Source: an uncultured Clostridia bacterium (GTDB lineage: Bacteria > Bacillota > Clostridia > Oscillospirales > Acutalibacteraceae). Taken from it: a DNA stretch of 64,000 nt. The DNA lies in assembly GCA_938034875.1 (NCBI GenBank), contig CALHND010000005.1, positions 62,001 through 126,000 on the forward strand, in the 5' to 3' direction. Numbering within the stretch: the first letter of the stretch is position 1; every line of letters begins with the position of its first letter. The notes beneath the pieces are model-generated. The model worked only from the letters and a program-made list of their open reading frames with translations, did not search any database and was not told the origin of the DNA. Both the position numbers and the translations under genes were made by a program. Shown piece by piece: positions 42,590 through 52,107 of the stretch.

Positions 42590-43132
42590 TCAGTTTGCTA
42601 CCTTGACCATTGCGGGACGAAGTACTGTGTCACCGAGCTTGTATCCCGCCTGAAGCACCTCTGTCACTTCGTTTTCGCCATAATTTTCGTCATCAATGTG
42701 CATAACAGCCTCATGAACTGTGGGGTCAAACTGCTGTCCTATCGAGTCAATTTCGCAAAGCCCCATTTTTTCAAGTACTTCTTTAAGTTGCTTTACTATC
42801 ATTTCGAGCCCTTTTGTATAATCAGCTGATGCAGAATCGCTTTTGCTCGCAAATGTAATATTATCAACTACCGGCAGCAGCTTTTTAACCGTGTCTGCTT
42901 TAACAAATGCTGTAAGCTGCTCCCTCTCTCTGTCCGATCGCTTTTTAAAATTATCGTATTCTGCGGCAAGACGAAGAAGTGAATCCTTTGTTGTTTCCAG
43001 CTCTTGTCTAAGCTGTTCCTCCACCGAATTATTGTCTGTTACTGTTTCTTCAGACGCTGTCTTTTCGGTTTCGTTAGCCTCTACCGAGTTCTCTAAATTT
43101 TTTTCTATATCTTTATTTGATTTTTTTGCCAC
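42590..43132 (-). CDS. grpE: Nucleotide exchange factor GrpE
   Basis: A 180-aa protein with a charged N-terminal extension, a long helix (ETTKDSLLRLAAEYDNFKKR) and the C-terminal beta domain ending in AGYKLGDTVLRPAMVKVAN, as in the family. It releases ADP from DnaK. It starts five bases after the hrcA stop. Confidence 0.96.
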   Translation of the reverse strand: MAKKSNKDIEKNLENSVEANETEKTASEETVTDNNSVEEQLRQELETTKDSLLRLAAEYDNFKKRSDREREQLTAFVKADTVKKLLPVVDNITFASKSDSASADYTKGLEMIVKQLKEVLEKMGLCEIDSIGQQFDPTVHEAVMHIDDENYGENEVTEVLQAGYKLGDTVLRPAMVKVAN

Positions 43133-43137
43133 TTAAG

Positions 43138-44163
43138 TCATTCCTTTCCGTTCATGATGGCGCCTAACCCTCGTGCAAAGTATTCCACGCACGGTATCAT
43201 TCGCTCATAGTTCATTCGCCACGGGCCGATTAGCCCAACAAAGCCAAAATGTGTGCCGTTTCCAAGTCGGTAACGCGCCGCAATAATGCTTGACGTACCA
43301 AGTACGCTGTATCCTGTTTCGTCTCCAAAAATTACTCCGGCGTGATCGGACGAGCAGTCATTCAGCAGTTTCATTATAGTTTGCCTGCGAGACATAAGGT
43401 CAAAAATTTCGCGTGCGGCTATCGGAGACATTCCTCCGTAGCACATCAAATTGGACTGGCCGTTCAGCTTCATTTCGGCACTGCTTGCCTCGCTTACCAA
43501 TGACGAAAGTGCAGTTACAAGCGGCACTATTTCATATGCATATTCTCCTGCTGCTGCCATTATATTTTTTCCTGTTTCAGCAGCGTTGAATAAAAGCAGC
43601 TCCTTGCCGTTAAGCTCGGCTTTTGCAAGGCGTATAAATGTTTCTGAGCCCATTGTCGTCAATTTGTCTTTAAAATTAAGTTTTCTTGAAATAACATTGC
43701 CTGCCGAAGTGATAAGTATAATCACAGCAACCCTTTCACTGATTGGAACAAGCTCGACAGTGTGAATACGTGTGGAATGGTCTGCCTCCGATGTGATCAG
43801 CGATGCACATTTTGTTATTTCGGCAAGCGCACCGGCAGCCGCTTCCAGCATATTATCCTGTCCGGCAAGTCCTGGCAATATTGAGTCTATAAGATACTTA
43901 TCCGATGGGTGTATAGTGCATTTGCCGAGCAGGTTGCGAACATAGTATCTCAGTCCCGCCGCGGTTGGCACTCTTCCAGCTGATGTATGCGGTTGGTCGA
44001 GCAATCCCATTATTACCAAATCGCTCATTTCGTTTCGTATTGTCGCAGACGAAACATTACCAATAATACTACATAGCAGCTTTGAGCCGACCGGTTCGCC
44101 GTTTTGAATGTAAATGCTTACAATAGACGATAGTATATCCTGTTTTCGAGGAGTAAGATCCAT
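43138..44163 (-). CDS. hrcA: Heat-inducible repressor HrcA
   Basis: A 341-aa repressor. The N-terminal winged helix (TPRKQDILSSIVSIYIQNGE, IGNVSSATIRNEMSDL) binds the CIRCE operator; the middle carries the HrcA dimer domain. It is first in its own operon and a perfect CIRCE lies 30 bp before its start, so it represses itself and the chaperones until GroEL-dependent folding fails in heat stress. Confidence 0.97.
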   Translation of the reverse strand: MDLTPRKQDILSSIVSIYIQNGEPVGSKLLCSIIGNVSSATIRNEMSDLVIMGLLDQPHTSAGRVPTAAGLRYYVRNLLGKCTIHPSDKYLIDSILPGLAGQDNMLEAAAGALAEITKCASLITSEADHSTRIHTVELVPISERVAVIILITSAGNVISRKLNFKDKLTTMGSETFIRLAKAELNGKELLLFNAAETGKNIMAAAGEYAYEIVPLVTALSSLVSEASSAEMKLNGQSNLMCYGGMSPIAAREIFDLMSRRQTIMKLLNDCSSDHAGVIFGDETGYSVLGTSSIIAARYRLGNGTHFGFVGLIGPWRMNYERMIPCVEYFARGLGAIMNGKE

Positions 44164-44193
44164 TTACATCACAACTTTTCCTTCATTTTTTAG

Positions 44194-44220
44194 TTAGCAC
44201 TCTATTGCTTTGAGTGCTAA
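44194..44220. promoter_or_regulatory. CIRCE operator
   Basis: TTAGCACTC (44194-44202), 9 bp, GAGTGCTAA (44212-44220): a perfect CIRCE with two further matching base pairs on each side. It lies between the operon promoter and hrcA. Confidence 0.98.
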
Positions 44221-44228
44221 CTGAACTT

Positions 44229-44257
44229 AATTTACCACTATTATTGCCATATGTCAA
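44229..44257 (-). promoter_or_regulatory. hrcA operon promoter
   Basis: On the minus strand TTGACA (44252-44257), 17 bp, TAAATT (44229-44234). The start would fall at the edge of CIRCE, allowing direct block by HrcA. Confidence 0.75.
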
Positions 44258-44360
44258 TAGTTTTTTGAAAATACTCTAAAAAATACATTAAATATTTGCT
44301 TATTATTAAAAATGCTGCATCAAATTAAATAACCACAGTGCCAAAATTAAATAATATAAA

Positions 44361-44389
44361 AAAACGCCCTGTATAACAGAGCGTTTTTA
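44361..44389 (-). terminator. Terminator of the sugar ABC ATPase gene
   Basis: AAAACGC and GCGTTTT arms with CTGT/ACAG inside form a hairpin just after the ATPase stop on the minus strand. Confidence 0.7.
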
Positions 44390-44407
44390 AAAAAATCGTA
44401 TAGCTTA

Positions 44408-45556
44408 TCAGTTAACGATGGTTTTTTCTGTATCAGCATCAAAGAGGTGAATGCACTCGCTCTTGAATGCGATAGAAATATCATCGCCTGCACGTGTAGC
44501 GGTTTTAGGATCAACACGAGCGTTGAGGTTGAAGCCTTCGCAAGCCATGTAAAGATAGGTTTCTACACCCATCATTTCGGTAACGTCTACATGTGCCTTA
44601 ACTACTGATTGAGGATGAGCAGCGACGTAATCGTCTGAGTCAGAAATGTGCTCCGGACGGATACCGGCAACAATAGTCTTTTCCTCTTCGATGTATGAGT
44701 CAAGCTGACCCTTTTCATTCTTTGAAGCAGGGATAAGAATCTTATACTTAACACCCTTGCGTGTCTTAGTATCTTCTGTACCAAACTCGAAGTAAATGTT
44801 TCCGTCTTCTTTAAGAAGTACACCTTCTATAAAGTTCATCTGCGGTGAGCCGATGAATCCAGCTACAAACTTATTTGCAGGTTTATCGTACAACTTTGTA
44901 GGAGTATCAACCTGCTGAATCAAACCATCCTTCATAACAACGATACGGTCAGCCATGGTCATAGCCTCGGTCTGGTCGTGGGTTACGTAGATGAATGTAG
45001 TACCTATTCTCTTGTGAAGCTTAGCCAACTCTGTACGCATCTGTGCACGGAGCTTAGCATCCAAGTTGGAGAGAGGCTCGTCCAAAAGGAATACTTTAGG
45101 CTCACGAACGATAGCACGTCCCAGTGCAACACGCTGACGCTGACCGCCGGACAAAGCCTTCGGCTTTCTGTCAAGCAGGTGTTCAATATCGAGTACACGG
45201 GCAGCCTCTTCTACGCGGCGCTTGATTTCATCCTTAGGAGTCTTGCGCAGCTTGAGTCCAAATGCCATATTTTCAAAAACTGTCATGTGTGGATAAAGAG
45301 CGTAGTTCTGGAACACCATTGCAATATCTCTGTCCTTAGGTGCTACATCGTTTACAAGCTTATCTCCAATGTAAAGCTCGCCGTCGCTGATTTCTTCAAG
45401 TCCTGCAATCATACGAAGGGTAGTTGACTTTCCGCAACCGGAAGGACCAACGAGAATAATAAATTCTTTATCCTTTATGTCAAGGTTGAAGTCAGATACA
45501 GCAAGAACGTTACCTGAATATTTTTTACAAATGTTTTTCAATGTTAAACTTGCCAT
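44408..45556 (-). CDS. Sugar ABC transporter ATPase, MsmK/UgpC type
   Basis: A 382-aa ATPase: Walker A GPSGCGKST, signature LSGGQRQRVALGRAI, Walker B VFLLDEPLSNLD, and a C-terminal regulatory OB-type domain (GIRPEHISD), as in MsmK, UgpC and MalK. No permease or binding-protein gene is near, so it is likely a shared ATPase energising several oligosaccharide uptake systems, as MsmK does in streptococci. ATG at 45556 has GGAGG at proper distance. Confidence 0.93.
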   Translation of the reverse strand: MASLTLKNICKKYSGNVLAVSDFNLDIKDKEFIILVGPSGCGKSTTLRMIAGLEEISDGELYIGDKLVNDVAPKDRDIAMVFQNYALYPHMTVFENMAFGLKLRKTPKDEIKRRVEEAARVLDIEHLLDRKPKALSGGQRQRVALGRAIVREPKVFLLDEPLSNLDAKLRAQMRTELAKLHKRIGTTFIYVTHDQTEAMTMADRIVVMKDGLIQQVDTPTKLYDKPANKFVAGFIGSPQMNFIEGVLLKEDGNIYFEFGTEDTKTRKGVKYKILIPASKNEKGQLDSYIEEEKTIVAGIRPEHISDSDDYVAAHPQSVVKAHVDVTEMMGVETYLYMACEGFNLNARVDPKTATRAGDDISIAFKSECIHLFDADTEKTIVN

Positions 45557-45769
45557 TGAAATATACCTCCATTTTTGCACGCGGATAGCCTTCCGCTTTT
45601 TGTATAAACGTATTATAACAAAGTATTATTGCGATTACTATTCCCTAATCAAACAAACTTAAATCAAGCTATTTATTAATATTTACTAACGAAAATTGTG
45701 CATTTAAGCGGTTTACACAAAAATAACTTGTCAAAGTAGCTTCAAGGTGTAAAATTTAATAACTTATTA

Positions 45770-46252
45770 CTAATTTATTAACGATTGGGTTAACTCCATT
45801 CTTGTGCCTGAAAAATCAATTCCGTGCATAAAACCGCTATCCATTGTAGATTGTATATCTCCTGCAATAATATTTCCGTCATAAACGATAAAGCTAATCC
45901 GCATGCCCTCTGGATTATTCGGATAGTTGTACAGCTCATATGTGTATCTGGTGACCTTACAGCCCTTAAAGTTACGTAAGTCCAATCCCTGTGCCAACTG
46001 AATTTCATTGTACAGCTCCATATTTTTGTCAAAATTGTCTGGAATTGTAAAATTTTGTTCAGAAACTGGTTTTTTGGATATTTTCCAGCCGCGCGACTTT
46101 GCATACTTTGCATGGGCGTTACTTGAGTCAAATTCGCCTGCCAACCCTCCACCTTGTATCACAAAAGCTACTATTATAAGCAAACCAATTATGCAAATCG
46201 ACCAAATTGCAAATTTTTTGTTTGACGGCATTCTCACAGTCATGTTAAGCAT
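45770..46252 (-). CDS. DUF4830-like membrane-anchored protein
   Basis: A 160-aa protein with one N-terminal transmembrane segment (FAIWSICIIGLLIIVAFVIQ) and an outer domain with VTRYTYELYNYPNN, FIVYDGNIIAGDIQS and GFMHGIDF, the pattern of the DUF4830 family of Clostridia. Function unknown. It stands alone on the minus strand. Confidence 0.7.
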   Translation of the reverse strand: MLNMTVRMPSNKKFAIWSICIIGLLIIVAFVIQGGGLAGEFDSSNAHAKYAKSRGWKISKKPVSEQNFTIPDNFDKNMELYNEIQLAQGLDLRNFKGCKVTRYTYELYNYPNNPEGMRISFIVYDGNIIAGDIQSTMDSGFMHGIDFSGTRMELTQSLIN

Positions 46253-46392
46253 AATATTTTATCCCTCCGCACTGCATATTCTCAAACAACTTTATGCGAA
46301 AAGCTATAAAATATTACCTGCCCGTTTCATTTATTTTACCGTTGTTTTCTGCAAATAATACATTTAACGAATAAAAAAAGGAGTTGAATATT

Positions 46393-46737
46393 ATGGCGGT
46401 TGCCATTCGTGCAGTATTTGACCGAATTGAAGAGGCAGAAAATGCGGCAAGCAAACTAAAATCATTAACCGGGATAAACAAATTTACCATTACAAAGCGG
46501 ACATATCATAAGGATGTCGCTTCCCCGTTCGTATTGCCGTATCCGCCCGTATACGGTCTTGATGACGACATTTTGCGACCACGCGGCTATGGTTATGACA
46601 CTCACAGCGGATACTTTGAGCCGGCACTAAGTGATAAATGTGAACTTCGTTTTACAACTGAAAACAAAAATGAGGTCACTTCAATTTTGCGCAACTCGGG
46701 CGCAAGTGAAATTTCAGCCGTTTCCGTTATAGTATAG
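46393..46737 (+). CDS. Hypothetical small alpha/beta protein
   Basis: A 114-aa protein starting at an ATG with AAAGGAG about nine bases upstream. It begins with AIRAVFDRIEEAENAASKLK and ends with FTTENKNEVTSILRNSGASE, a beta-alpha-beta pattern like a small ferredoxin-like fold; the middle is rich in Tyr and Pro (VLPYPPVYGLDDD). Function unknown. The S1-domain gene follows in the same direction. Confidence 0.6.
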   Translation: MAVAIRAVFDRIEEAENAASKLKSLTGINKFTITKRTYHKDVASPFVLPYPPVYGLDDDILRPRGYGYDTHSGYFEPALSDKCELRFTTENKNEVTSILRNSGASEISAVSVIV

Positions 46738-46773
46738 CCATTTTCGGCATATATTTTTAAGACAAATAAAATA

Positions 46774-46793
46774 AGCCCGCTTGCAAGCGGGCT
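46774..46793 (+). promoter_or_regulatory. Perfect palindrome before the S1-domain gene
   Basis: AGCCCGCTTGCAAGCGGGCT is a 20-bp perfect palindrome placed 20 bases before the S1 gene start. No T run follows on the plus strand, so it is a poor plus-strand terminator; on the minus strand a T-rich stretch follows. It may shape translation of the S1 gene. Confidence 0.45.
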
Positions 46794-46812
46794 GGAAGGG
46801 CTGGAAAACAAA

Positions 46813-47736
46813 ATGGAAACATTCTATCCTGAGGGATTTATACTGGATACACCCGAAAACGCGACATCTTGCGGATCGCTGAGAGGGCTTGAGGAGGCGC
46901 GCGACAAGGGCAAAATTCTTGAAGCAATAGTCTCCATGTGCGATTATGAGCACAACATGATTGTCGAGCTCGAAAAAATAAAGGGTATTATTCCGCGAGA
47001 AGAAGGTGCCATCGGGATTTCAGACGGCAGTGTTCGTGACATTGCTCTTATTTCGCGCGTGGGAAAGGCAGTCTCGTTCATTGTATCCGATATAAAAGTT
47101 GAAGATGGCAAGGTTACTCCAATACTTTCGCGCAAGGACGCTCAGGAAAAATGCACCAAACACTATATTCAACAACTTACTCCCGGAGACATTGTTAATG
47201 CACGAATCACTCACCTTGAAAATTTTGGTGCGTTTTGTGACATCGGTTGCGGAGTAGTTGCTCTTATGCCAATTGATGCCATTTCTGTATCAAGAATATC
47301 TCACCCATCCGACCGATTCAAATGTGGGGACTGCATAAAAGCAGTGGTAAAATCGGTTGATAGTCTTGGCCGTGTTTCGCTATCCCATCGCGAGCTGCTC
47401 GGAACATGGGAAGAAAATGCAGGCCAATTCATGCAAGGTGAGACGGTTGAAGGAATTGTAAGAACAGTGGAGGATTACGGTATATTCATTGAACTTGCAC
47501 CAAATTTAGCCGGACTTGCTGAACCAAAAGATAATGTAGAGCCGGGACAAAAAGTGAGCGTCTACATAAAGAGCATAATCAGAGAAAAAATGAAGGTAAA
47601 GCTGATTATCATTGACGTGTTTGACGCTGACAAAACCACTGCACAACTCAATTACTTTATTGACAGCGGTCATATCGACAGGTGGCAATATTCACCGGAC
47701 GGCTGCCGCAAAATGATAGAAACGGTATTTGAATAA
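46813..47736 (+). CDS. S1-domain RNA-binding protein
   Basis: A 307-aa protein with S1/OB repeats: the second (TPGDIVNARITHLENFGAFCDI) and third (MQGETVEGIVRTVEDYGIFIE) are clear, the first (about residues 30-105) is degenerate. It resembles the short ribosomal protein S1-like proteins of Clostridia that bind mRNA or ribosomes. The C-terminal 50 residues are not S1-like (FIDSGHIDRWQYSPDGCRKM). GGAAAAC is only a weak ribosome site. Confidence 0.8.
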   Translation: METFYPEGFILDTPENATSCGSLRGLEEARDKGKILEAIVSMCDYEHNMIVELEKIKGIIPREEGAIGISDGSVRDIALISRVGKAVSFIVSDIKVEDGKVTPILSRKDAQEKCTKHYIQQLTPGDIVNARITHLENFGAFCDIGCGVVALMPIDAISVSRISHPSDRFKCGDCIKAVVKSVDSLGRVSLSHRELLGTWEENAGQFMQGETVEGIVRTVEDYGIFIELAPNLAGLAEPKDNVEPGQKVSVYIKSIIREKMKVKLIIIDVFDADKTTAQLNYFIDSGHIDRWQYSPDGCRKMIETVFE

Positions 47737-47737
47737 T

Positions 47738-47822
47738 AAAAAAACAGAGCTGGATTTTGTGACACAGGCTCAGTGGTGAATGCCACTGAGTAAACATCAT
47801 AAACTCCCGGCTCTGTTTTTTT
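47738..47822. terminator. Large branched terminator between convergent genes
   Basis: A 16-bp outer stem (47738-47753 with 47807-47822; A7-CAGAGCTGG with its partner, one G-U pair) ends in seven T. It encloses about 50 nt with a second 8-bp hairpin (CTCAGTGG 47769-47776 with CCACTGAG 47783-47790). A/T runs on both sides let it work in both directions for the S1 and EamA genes. Its size is larger than a simple terminator. Confidence 0.75.
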
Positions 47823-47831
47823 ATATTTTAG

Positions 47832-48725
47832 TTATGCAGCTTTCTTTGCTGGCAGCTGGGCTAAAATGATGGCAACAAACATAATTACGCAACCCAATAT
47901 TTGTCGCTGAGACATCATTTCCCCTAGTATCAGCCAGCCTGAAATTGCCGCTATCGCCGATTCAAGACTCATAATTAATGAAGCAACAGTGGGGCTAAGC
48001 TCCTTTTGCCCTACAATTTGCAGAGTATATGCGACTCCGCTAGACAGCGCACCTGTGTACAGTATCGGTTTCCACGCTGCTATAATACCGGCAAAAGTAG
48101 GCTGTTCAAATATAAACATCATTATTCCGCTAAGCAATCCGCACACAAAAAACTGCACACAAGCCAATTTTACACAGTCAACATGTGGCAAAAATTTATC
48201 AATTGCAATTATCTGCAATGAAAAAGCTACCGCGCAGGCCAAAAGCAGTATATCGCTTTTCTCAAACCCAAACGAGTCGGTCATACACAGCAAATACAGT
48301 CCGCAGGTTGCAAGCGCCACAGCAAACCAAATGAATGGTGAGCAATGTCGTTTCATAAACAAACCGATAATCGGCACAAATATGATGTAGCAGGCAGTAA
48401 TAAAGCCGGCTTTACCCGTTGTTGCGCCGTTATCAATTGCAACCTGCTGCAAGTTTGCCGCAATCATAAGCAAGGTGCCGCAAACAGTTCCGTAAATTAG
48501 CAAACGTTTATTATCCGTATGGCGCTGCGTGCGGTCATCAGACGGTTTTTTTCCGAAAATTGCAATTACAGGCAGTAATACAATGCAGCCGATAAAACTG
48601 CGCACACAGTTAAATGTGTATGCACCGATAAGGCCCACTACCTCTGACTGTGCAACAAATGCAACCCCCCAAATTGTGGAGGCTATTAATAAGTACAATG
48701 AGCTAAGAGCCTGTCGTTTTTTCAT
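47832..48725 (-). CDS. EamA/DMT-family transporter
   Basis: A 297-aa membrane protein with ten predicted helices and two EamA repeats (SLYLLIASTIWGVAFVAQSE at the start; GALSSGVAYTLQIVGQKELS late). Substrate unknown. It is the last gene of the leftward group from tepA or ftsK, 11 bp after the hydrolase gene. It is a distant paralogue of the transporter at 37,078. Confidence 0.88.
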   Translation of the reverse strand: MKKRQALSSLYLLIASTIWGVAFVAQSEVVGLIGAYTFNCVRSFIGCIVLLPVIAIFGKKPSDDRTQRHTDNKRLLIYGTVCGTLLMIAANLQQVAIDNGATTGKAGFITACYIIFVPIIGLFMKRHCSPFIWFAVALATCGLYLLCMTDSFGFEKSDILLLACAVAFSLQIIAIDKFLPHVDCVKLACVQFFVCGLLSGIMMFIFEQPTFAGIIAAWKPILYTGALSSGVAYTLQIVGQKELSPTVASLIMSLESAIAAISGWLILGEMMSQRQILGCVIMFVAIILAQLPAKKAA

Positions 48726-48736
48726 AATTTAATACC

Positions 48737-49609
48737 TTAATATTCTGTATTTATCTTTAAATTATCTGTCACATCAAATGTAACCGTGCCGTTGCAATCG
48801 GTGCGGAACATCTGAATTTCGCTGCTGTGCAGACGGTCGGTGACCACTTTGTTCGGATGGCCAAAGGAATTGTCTGCACCGACAGAAACCACCGCATATT
48901 TGGGCTTCACACGGTTTAAAAGTTCCATGGAGGTTGAAGTTTTACTGCCGTGATGTGCCACCTTTAGCACATCAGCAGAGGTGTTGATTTTTTTGTCCGA
49001 TTCCGAGACATCGCCCGTAACCAAAAAAGAAACGTCATTACATTCCAGCCGTATTACAGCCGAGCGGTCGTTTTCGTCCGACGCATCGCTGTCGCAAAAA
49101 ACAGGTTTTACGGTAAAATCGCCAAATGAAAATTCAGTCATTTGTTCAACCTGCTTCTTTTCTCCACCGTAACTATCCATGAAGCTGTGGTACACCGATC
49201 CGTCCTTTTCATCTTCAGGAGGGTTTTCGGTAATATAAACGCTTGCTACAGAAAGCTGAGAATTTAGATATTCAAGCCCACCTAAATGGTCTGAATGAGG
49301 GTGCGTTATTATCACCGTATCAATTTGATCAAAGCCCAGTGATCGTATGTATTCGCACAGCTTAGCGGCGTTATTTTTATCCCCCGTGTCAATAAGCATT
49401 ACTTTTCCGCTACTCTGCACCAAAGTACAGTCTCCTTGACCGACATCGACAAATCTTACAAAATTGCCTTTATCCGGAGCATTACGCAACCCCAGCGTAC
49501 AAAACACATTTTCCCACTGGCCCAAAAATGAAATTACTGCGGATATAATGCATACCGCCGCAAAAATTGCAGCGGTAGTAATTTTATTCTTCATCAGCAA
49601 GTCGCTCAT
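48737..49609 (-). CDS. ComEC/Rec2-like MBL-fold hydrolase
   Basis: A 290-aa protein: an N-terminal membrane anchor (ITTAAIFAAVCIISAVISFL) and a metallo-beta-lactamase-type domain with VDVGQGDCTLVQSSG and the metal motif THPHSDHLGG. This is the soluble domain found at the end of ComEC DNA-uptake channels, but no channel part is present. It may be a wall- or surface-acting nuclease. Its start lies within the end of ftsK; an ATG at 49594 is equally possible. Confidence 0.8.
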   Translation of the reverse strand: MSDLLMKNKITTAAIFAAVCIISAVISFLGQWENVFCTLGLRNAPDKGNFVRFVDVGQGDCTLVQSSGKVMLIDTGDKNNAAKLCEYIRSLGFDQIDTVIITHPHSDHLGGLEYLNSQLSVASVYITENPPEDEKDGSVYHSFMDSYGGEKKQVEQMTEFSFGDFTVKPVFCDSDASDENDRSAVIRLECNDVSFLVTGDVSESDKKINTSADVLKVAHHGSKTSTSMELLNRVKPKYAVVSVGADNSFGHPNKVVTDRLHSSEIQMFRTDCNGTVTFDVTDNLKINTEY

Positions 49610-52070
49610 CTGCTCCGGTTGCCTGCATTTCCATCCACTGTGCTTTTGTAATAAGCACCTCTCGTCCCTTTGCGGCTCCGCCATAAGGACCGACAACGCC
49701 CTTTTCTTCAAGCTGGTCAACTATGCGTGCGGCACGCGCGTAACCAAGCTTCAGCTTACGCTGCAGCAGAGATGTAGAGGCTTGTCCGGCTTCAATAACC
49801 ACTTCAATTGCGTTGGGCAACATCTCATCATAGTCGCTGTCACCGTCAGCAGACGAAACAGCGGCTCCTTTTTTACCCTTTTCCTGGGCAGCCTGTCGTT
49901 CAATTTCCTGTTGAATATTTTCATCATATTCGTTAGACTGGCCTTTTTTAAGAAAGTCTGCAACCGCCTCAATTTCACTATCAGATATCCAACAACCTTG
50001 TATACGAATGGGTTTAGCCACTCCGACAGGATAATAAAGCATATCTCCCTTTCCGACCAAACGCTCCGCTCCTGCCATATCAATAATGGTACGGGAATCA
50101 ACTTGGTTAGATACTGTAAGCGCAATTCGCGAGGGTATGTTTGCCTTAATAAGTCCGGTGATAACATCTACCGACGGTCGCTGTGTAGCGATGACTAAGT
50201 GCATACCTGCTGCTCGCGCCTTTTGCGCCAGTCGGCAGATTGAATCCTCGACCTCATTCGGTGCTGTCATCATTAAATCAGCAAGCTCGTCAATGAATAT
50301 TACTATCTGCGGCAGAGGCTTCAGTGTGTCGCTCTTGCGCGCCATTTCGTTGTATGCGTCAAGGTTACGAACGCCGCTGTCACTTAAAATTTTATATCTG
50401 TGTGTCATTTCTGTAACCGCCCATGAAAGTGCACCTGACGCTTTGCGCGGGTCAGAAACAACGGGAACAAGCAAATGCGGTATGCCGTTGTATACCATCA
50501 TTTCTACTGCTTTTGGGTCAATCATGAGCATACGAACCTCATCAGGAGTCGCCTTGTAAAGAATACTCATAATAATTGAGTTCAAACAAACAGATTTACC
50601 TGATCCGGTAGTACCTGCAATCAGTACATGCGGCATTTTTGATATGTCCATAAAGCAATTTGCACCGGAAATATCCTTACCCAGAATACCTGTAACCTTG
50701 CTCTGCGCAGACACAAACTCCGCAGACTCGATCAGCTCTCGTGCACCGACAGAAGTACGCACTTTGTTGGGTATTTCGATGCCTACAGCCGCCTTATTTG
50801 GTATGGGGGCTTCAATACGCACTCCAGCAGCAGCCAAATTCAGTGCAATATCGTCAGCCAGATTTGTAATTCGGCTAATTTTAACGCCTGCGGCAGGCTG
50901 TAACTCGTAACGAGTAACCGATGGGCCGCGACTGATATTTATGATACGTGTTTCTACTCCAAAAGAGCGCAGTGTATCCACCAGTTTTTCGGCGTTTGCT
51001 GTAAGTTCACTGCGTATGTCTCCTGAATAATCATTTGCCGGCGATTTAAGCAAGTTAATAGGTGGGTATTTATACACCGGTGCTGCGGGCTCGTCTTCAG
51101 CTTCATCATCGCCGATTTTTATTCCGCTGCCTACCTTTGTTTTTGACTTCTTGTCAGCATAAATCACCTCTACCGACTCGTCCAGCTTTTTAAGCAGTTC
51201 TTCGTCAATCACGCCGCTGTTTGCGCTATCTTCTTGTGCTGTTGCCTCTGTTACAGACGCGTTTTCAATCGCTTCTGCATTATTATCCAGCACATCATCC
51301 TTTTTGAAAGATTCAACCACCCTTTTACCCTTTTTACGTATTTCTTCAGGGCTTTGCGGCTTTAATTCATAAGCATCACGCGGTGTTTCTCCCGGAAGTG
51401 GAATGTCGTATGCAAAATGTGTGTCCACCTCGACATCTAAGCTTGCCGATTTTTGGTTTTCTTTGCGGCGCTTGTGTTCCATATATTTGTCCGCAGCAAC
51501 CGTGCGGATTTTGTCAGCCGGTTTACTTGCGTTTGATATAAACTTAGCAAGTGTAGTGCGAGATATAATCATGATAATAACAAATAAAATGAGCACAAAT
51601 ATGATGCGTGCACCGATCTTACCTGCAACGGCAGAAAAGGGATGGCCGAACAGTGCGCCAAGGAATCCCGAACGGAAAAATCCATTTGTCGTATATGACT
51701 GTGAAATGTGCGCCCAAAATCCGTCTGCCTTAATCGGACCAAAAACATCAATTGACGCTGATAAATACAGCAAAACCAACGCGCCGTAAATCAAGCGTTT
51801 GCGTCTAACCTTTGGCTCAATATCCAATGACATCTGCACCGCCGCGTAGCCGATATATAAAGGCCATATGTATGCGCATATACCTAAAAATGACTGAATA
51901 AATGTGTGAAGAAAATTCCACACTGCCACATCCTCTTGTGATATGACAGCGAGCGCTTCTATAAATATTGCAACGGCAAATATTACTATGGGGTATATGT
52001 ACGAATTTGCAACCGAATCCTTTTTCGCCCTCGATTTTGATTTTGGGGGTGCTGGTTTTTTCTCTGGCAT
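49584..52070 (-). CDS. ftsK: DNA translocase FtsK/SpoIIIE
   Basis: An 828-aa translocase. Four N-terminal transmembrane segments (residues about 22-190) are followed by a long charged linker, then the motor with GTTGSGKSVCLNSII and the Walker B IVIFIDELADLM. The C-terminal gamma domain (TSLLQRKLKLGYARAARIVD) reads DNA polarity. It pumps chromosome ends through the division or sporulation septum. The linker is rich in Glu/Asp/Ser. GGAGG precedes the ATG. Confidence 0.96.
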   Translation of the reverse strand: MPEKKPAPPKSKSRAKKDSVANSYIYPIVIFAVAIFIEALAVISQEDVAVWNFLHTFIQSFLGICAYIWPLYIGYAAVQMSLDIEPKVRRKRLIYGALVLLYLSASIDVFGPIKADGFWAHISQSYTTNGFFRSGFLGALFGHPFSAVAGKIGARIIFVLILFVIIMIISRTTLAKFISNASKPADKIRTVAADKYMEHKRRKENQKSASLDVEVDTHFAYDIPLPGETPRDAYELKPQSPEEIRKKGKRVVESFKKDDVLDNNAEAIENASVTEATAQEDSANSGVIDEELLKKLDESVEVIYADKKSKTKVGSGIKIGDDEAEDEPAAPVYKYPPINLLKSPANDYSGDIRSELTANAEKLVDTLRSFGVETRIINISRGPSVTRYELQPAAGVKISRITNLADDIALNLAAAGVRIEAPIPNKAAVGIEIPNKVRTSVGARELIESAEFVSAQSKVTGILGKDISGANCFMDISKMPHVLIAGTTGSGKSVCLNSIIMSILYKATPDEVRMLMIDPKAVEMMVYNGIPHLLVPVVSDPRKASGALSWAVTEMTHRYKILSDSGVRNLDAYNEMARKSDTLKPLPQIVIFIDELADLMMTAPNEVEDSICRLAQKARAAGMHLVIATQRPSVDVITGLIKANIPSRIALTVSNQVDSRTIIDMAGAERLVGKGDMLYYPVGVAKPIRIQGCWISDSEIEAVADFLKKGQSNEYDENIQQEIERQAAQEKGKKGAAVSSADGDSDYDEMLPNAIEVVIEAGQASTSLLQRKLKLGYARAARIVDQLEEKGVVGPYGGAAKGREVLITKAQWMEMQATGADERLADEE

Positions 52071-52107
52071 TTATTTTTAACCTCCGCTTAAATTATCATG
52101 GCCAATT

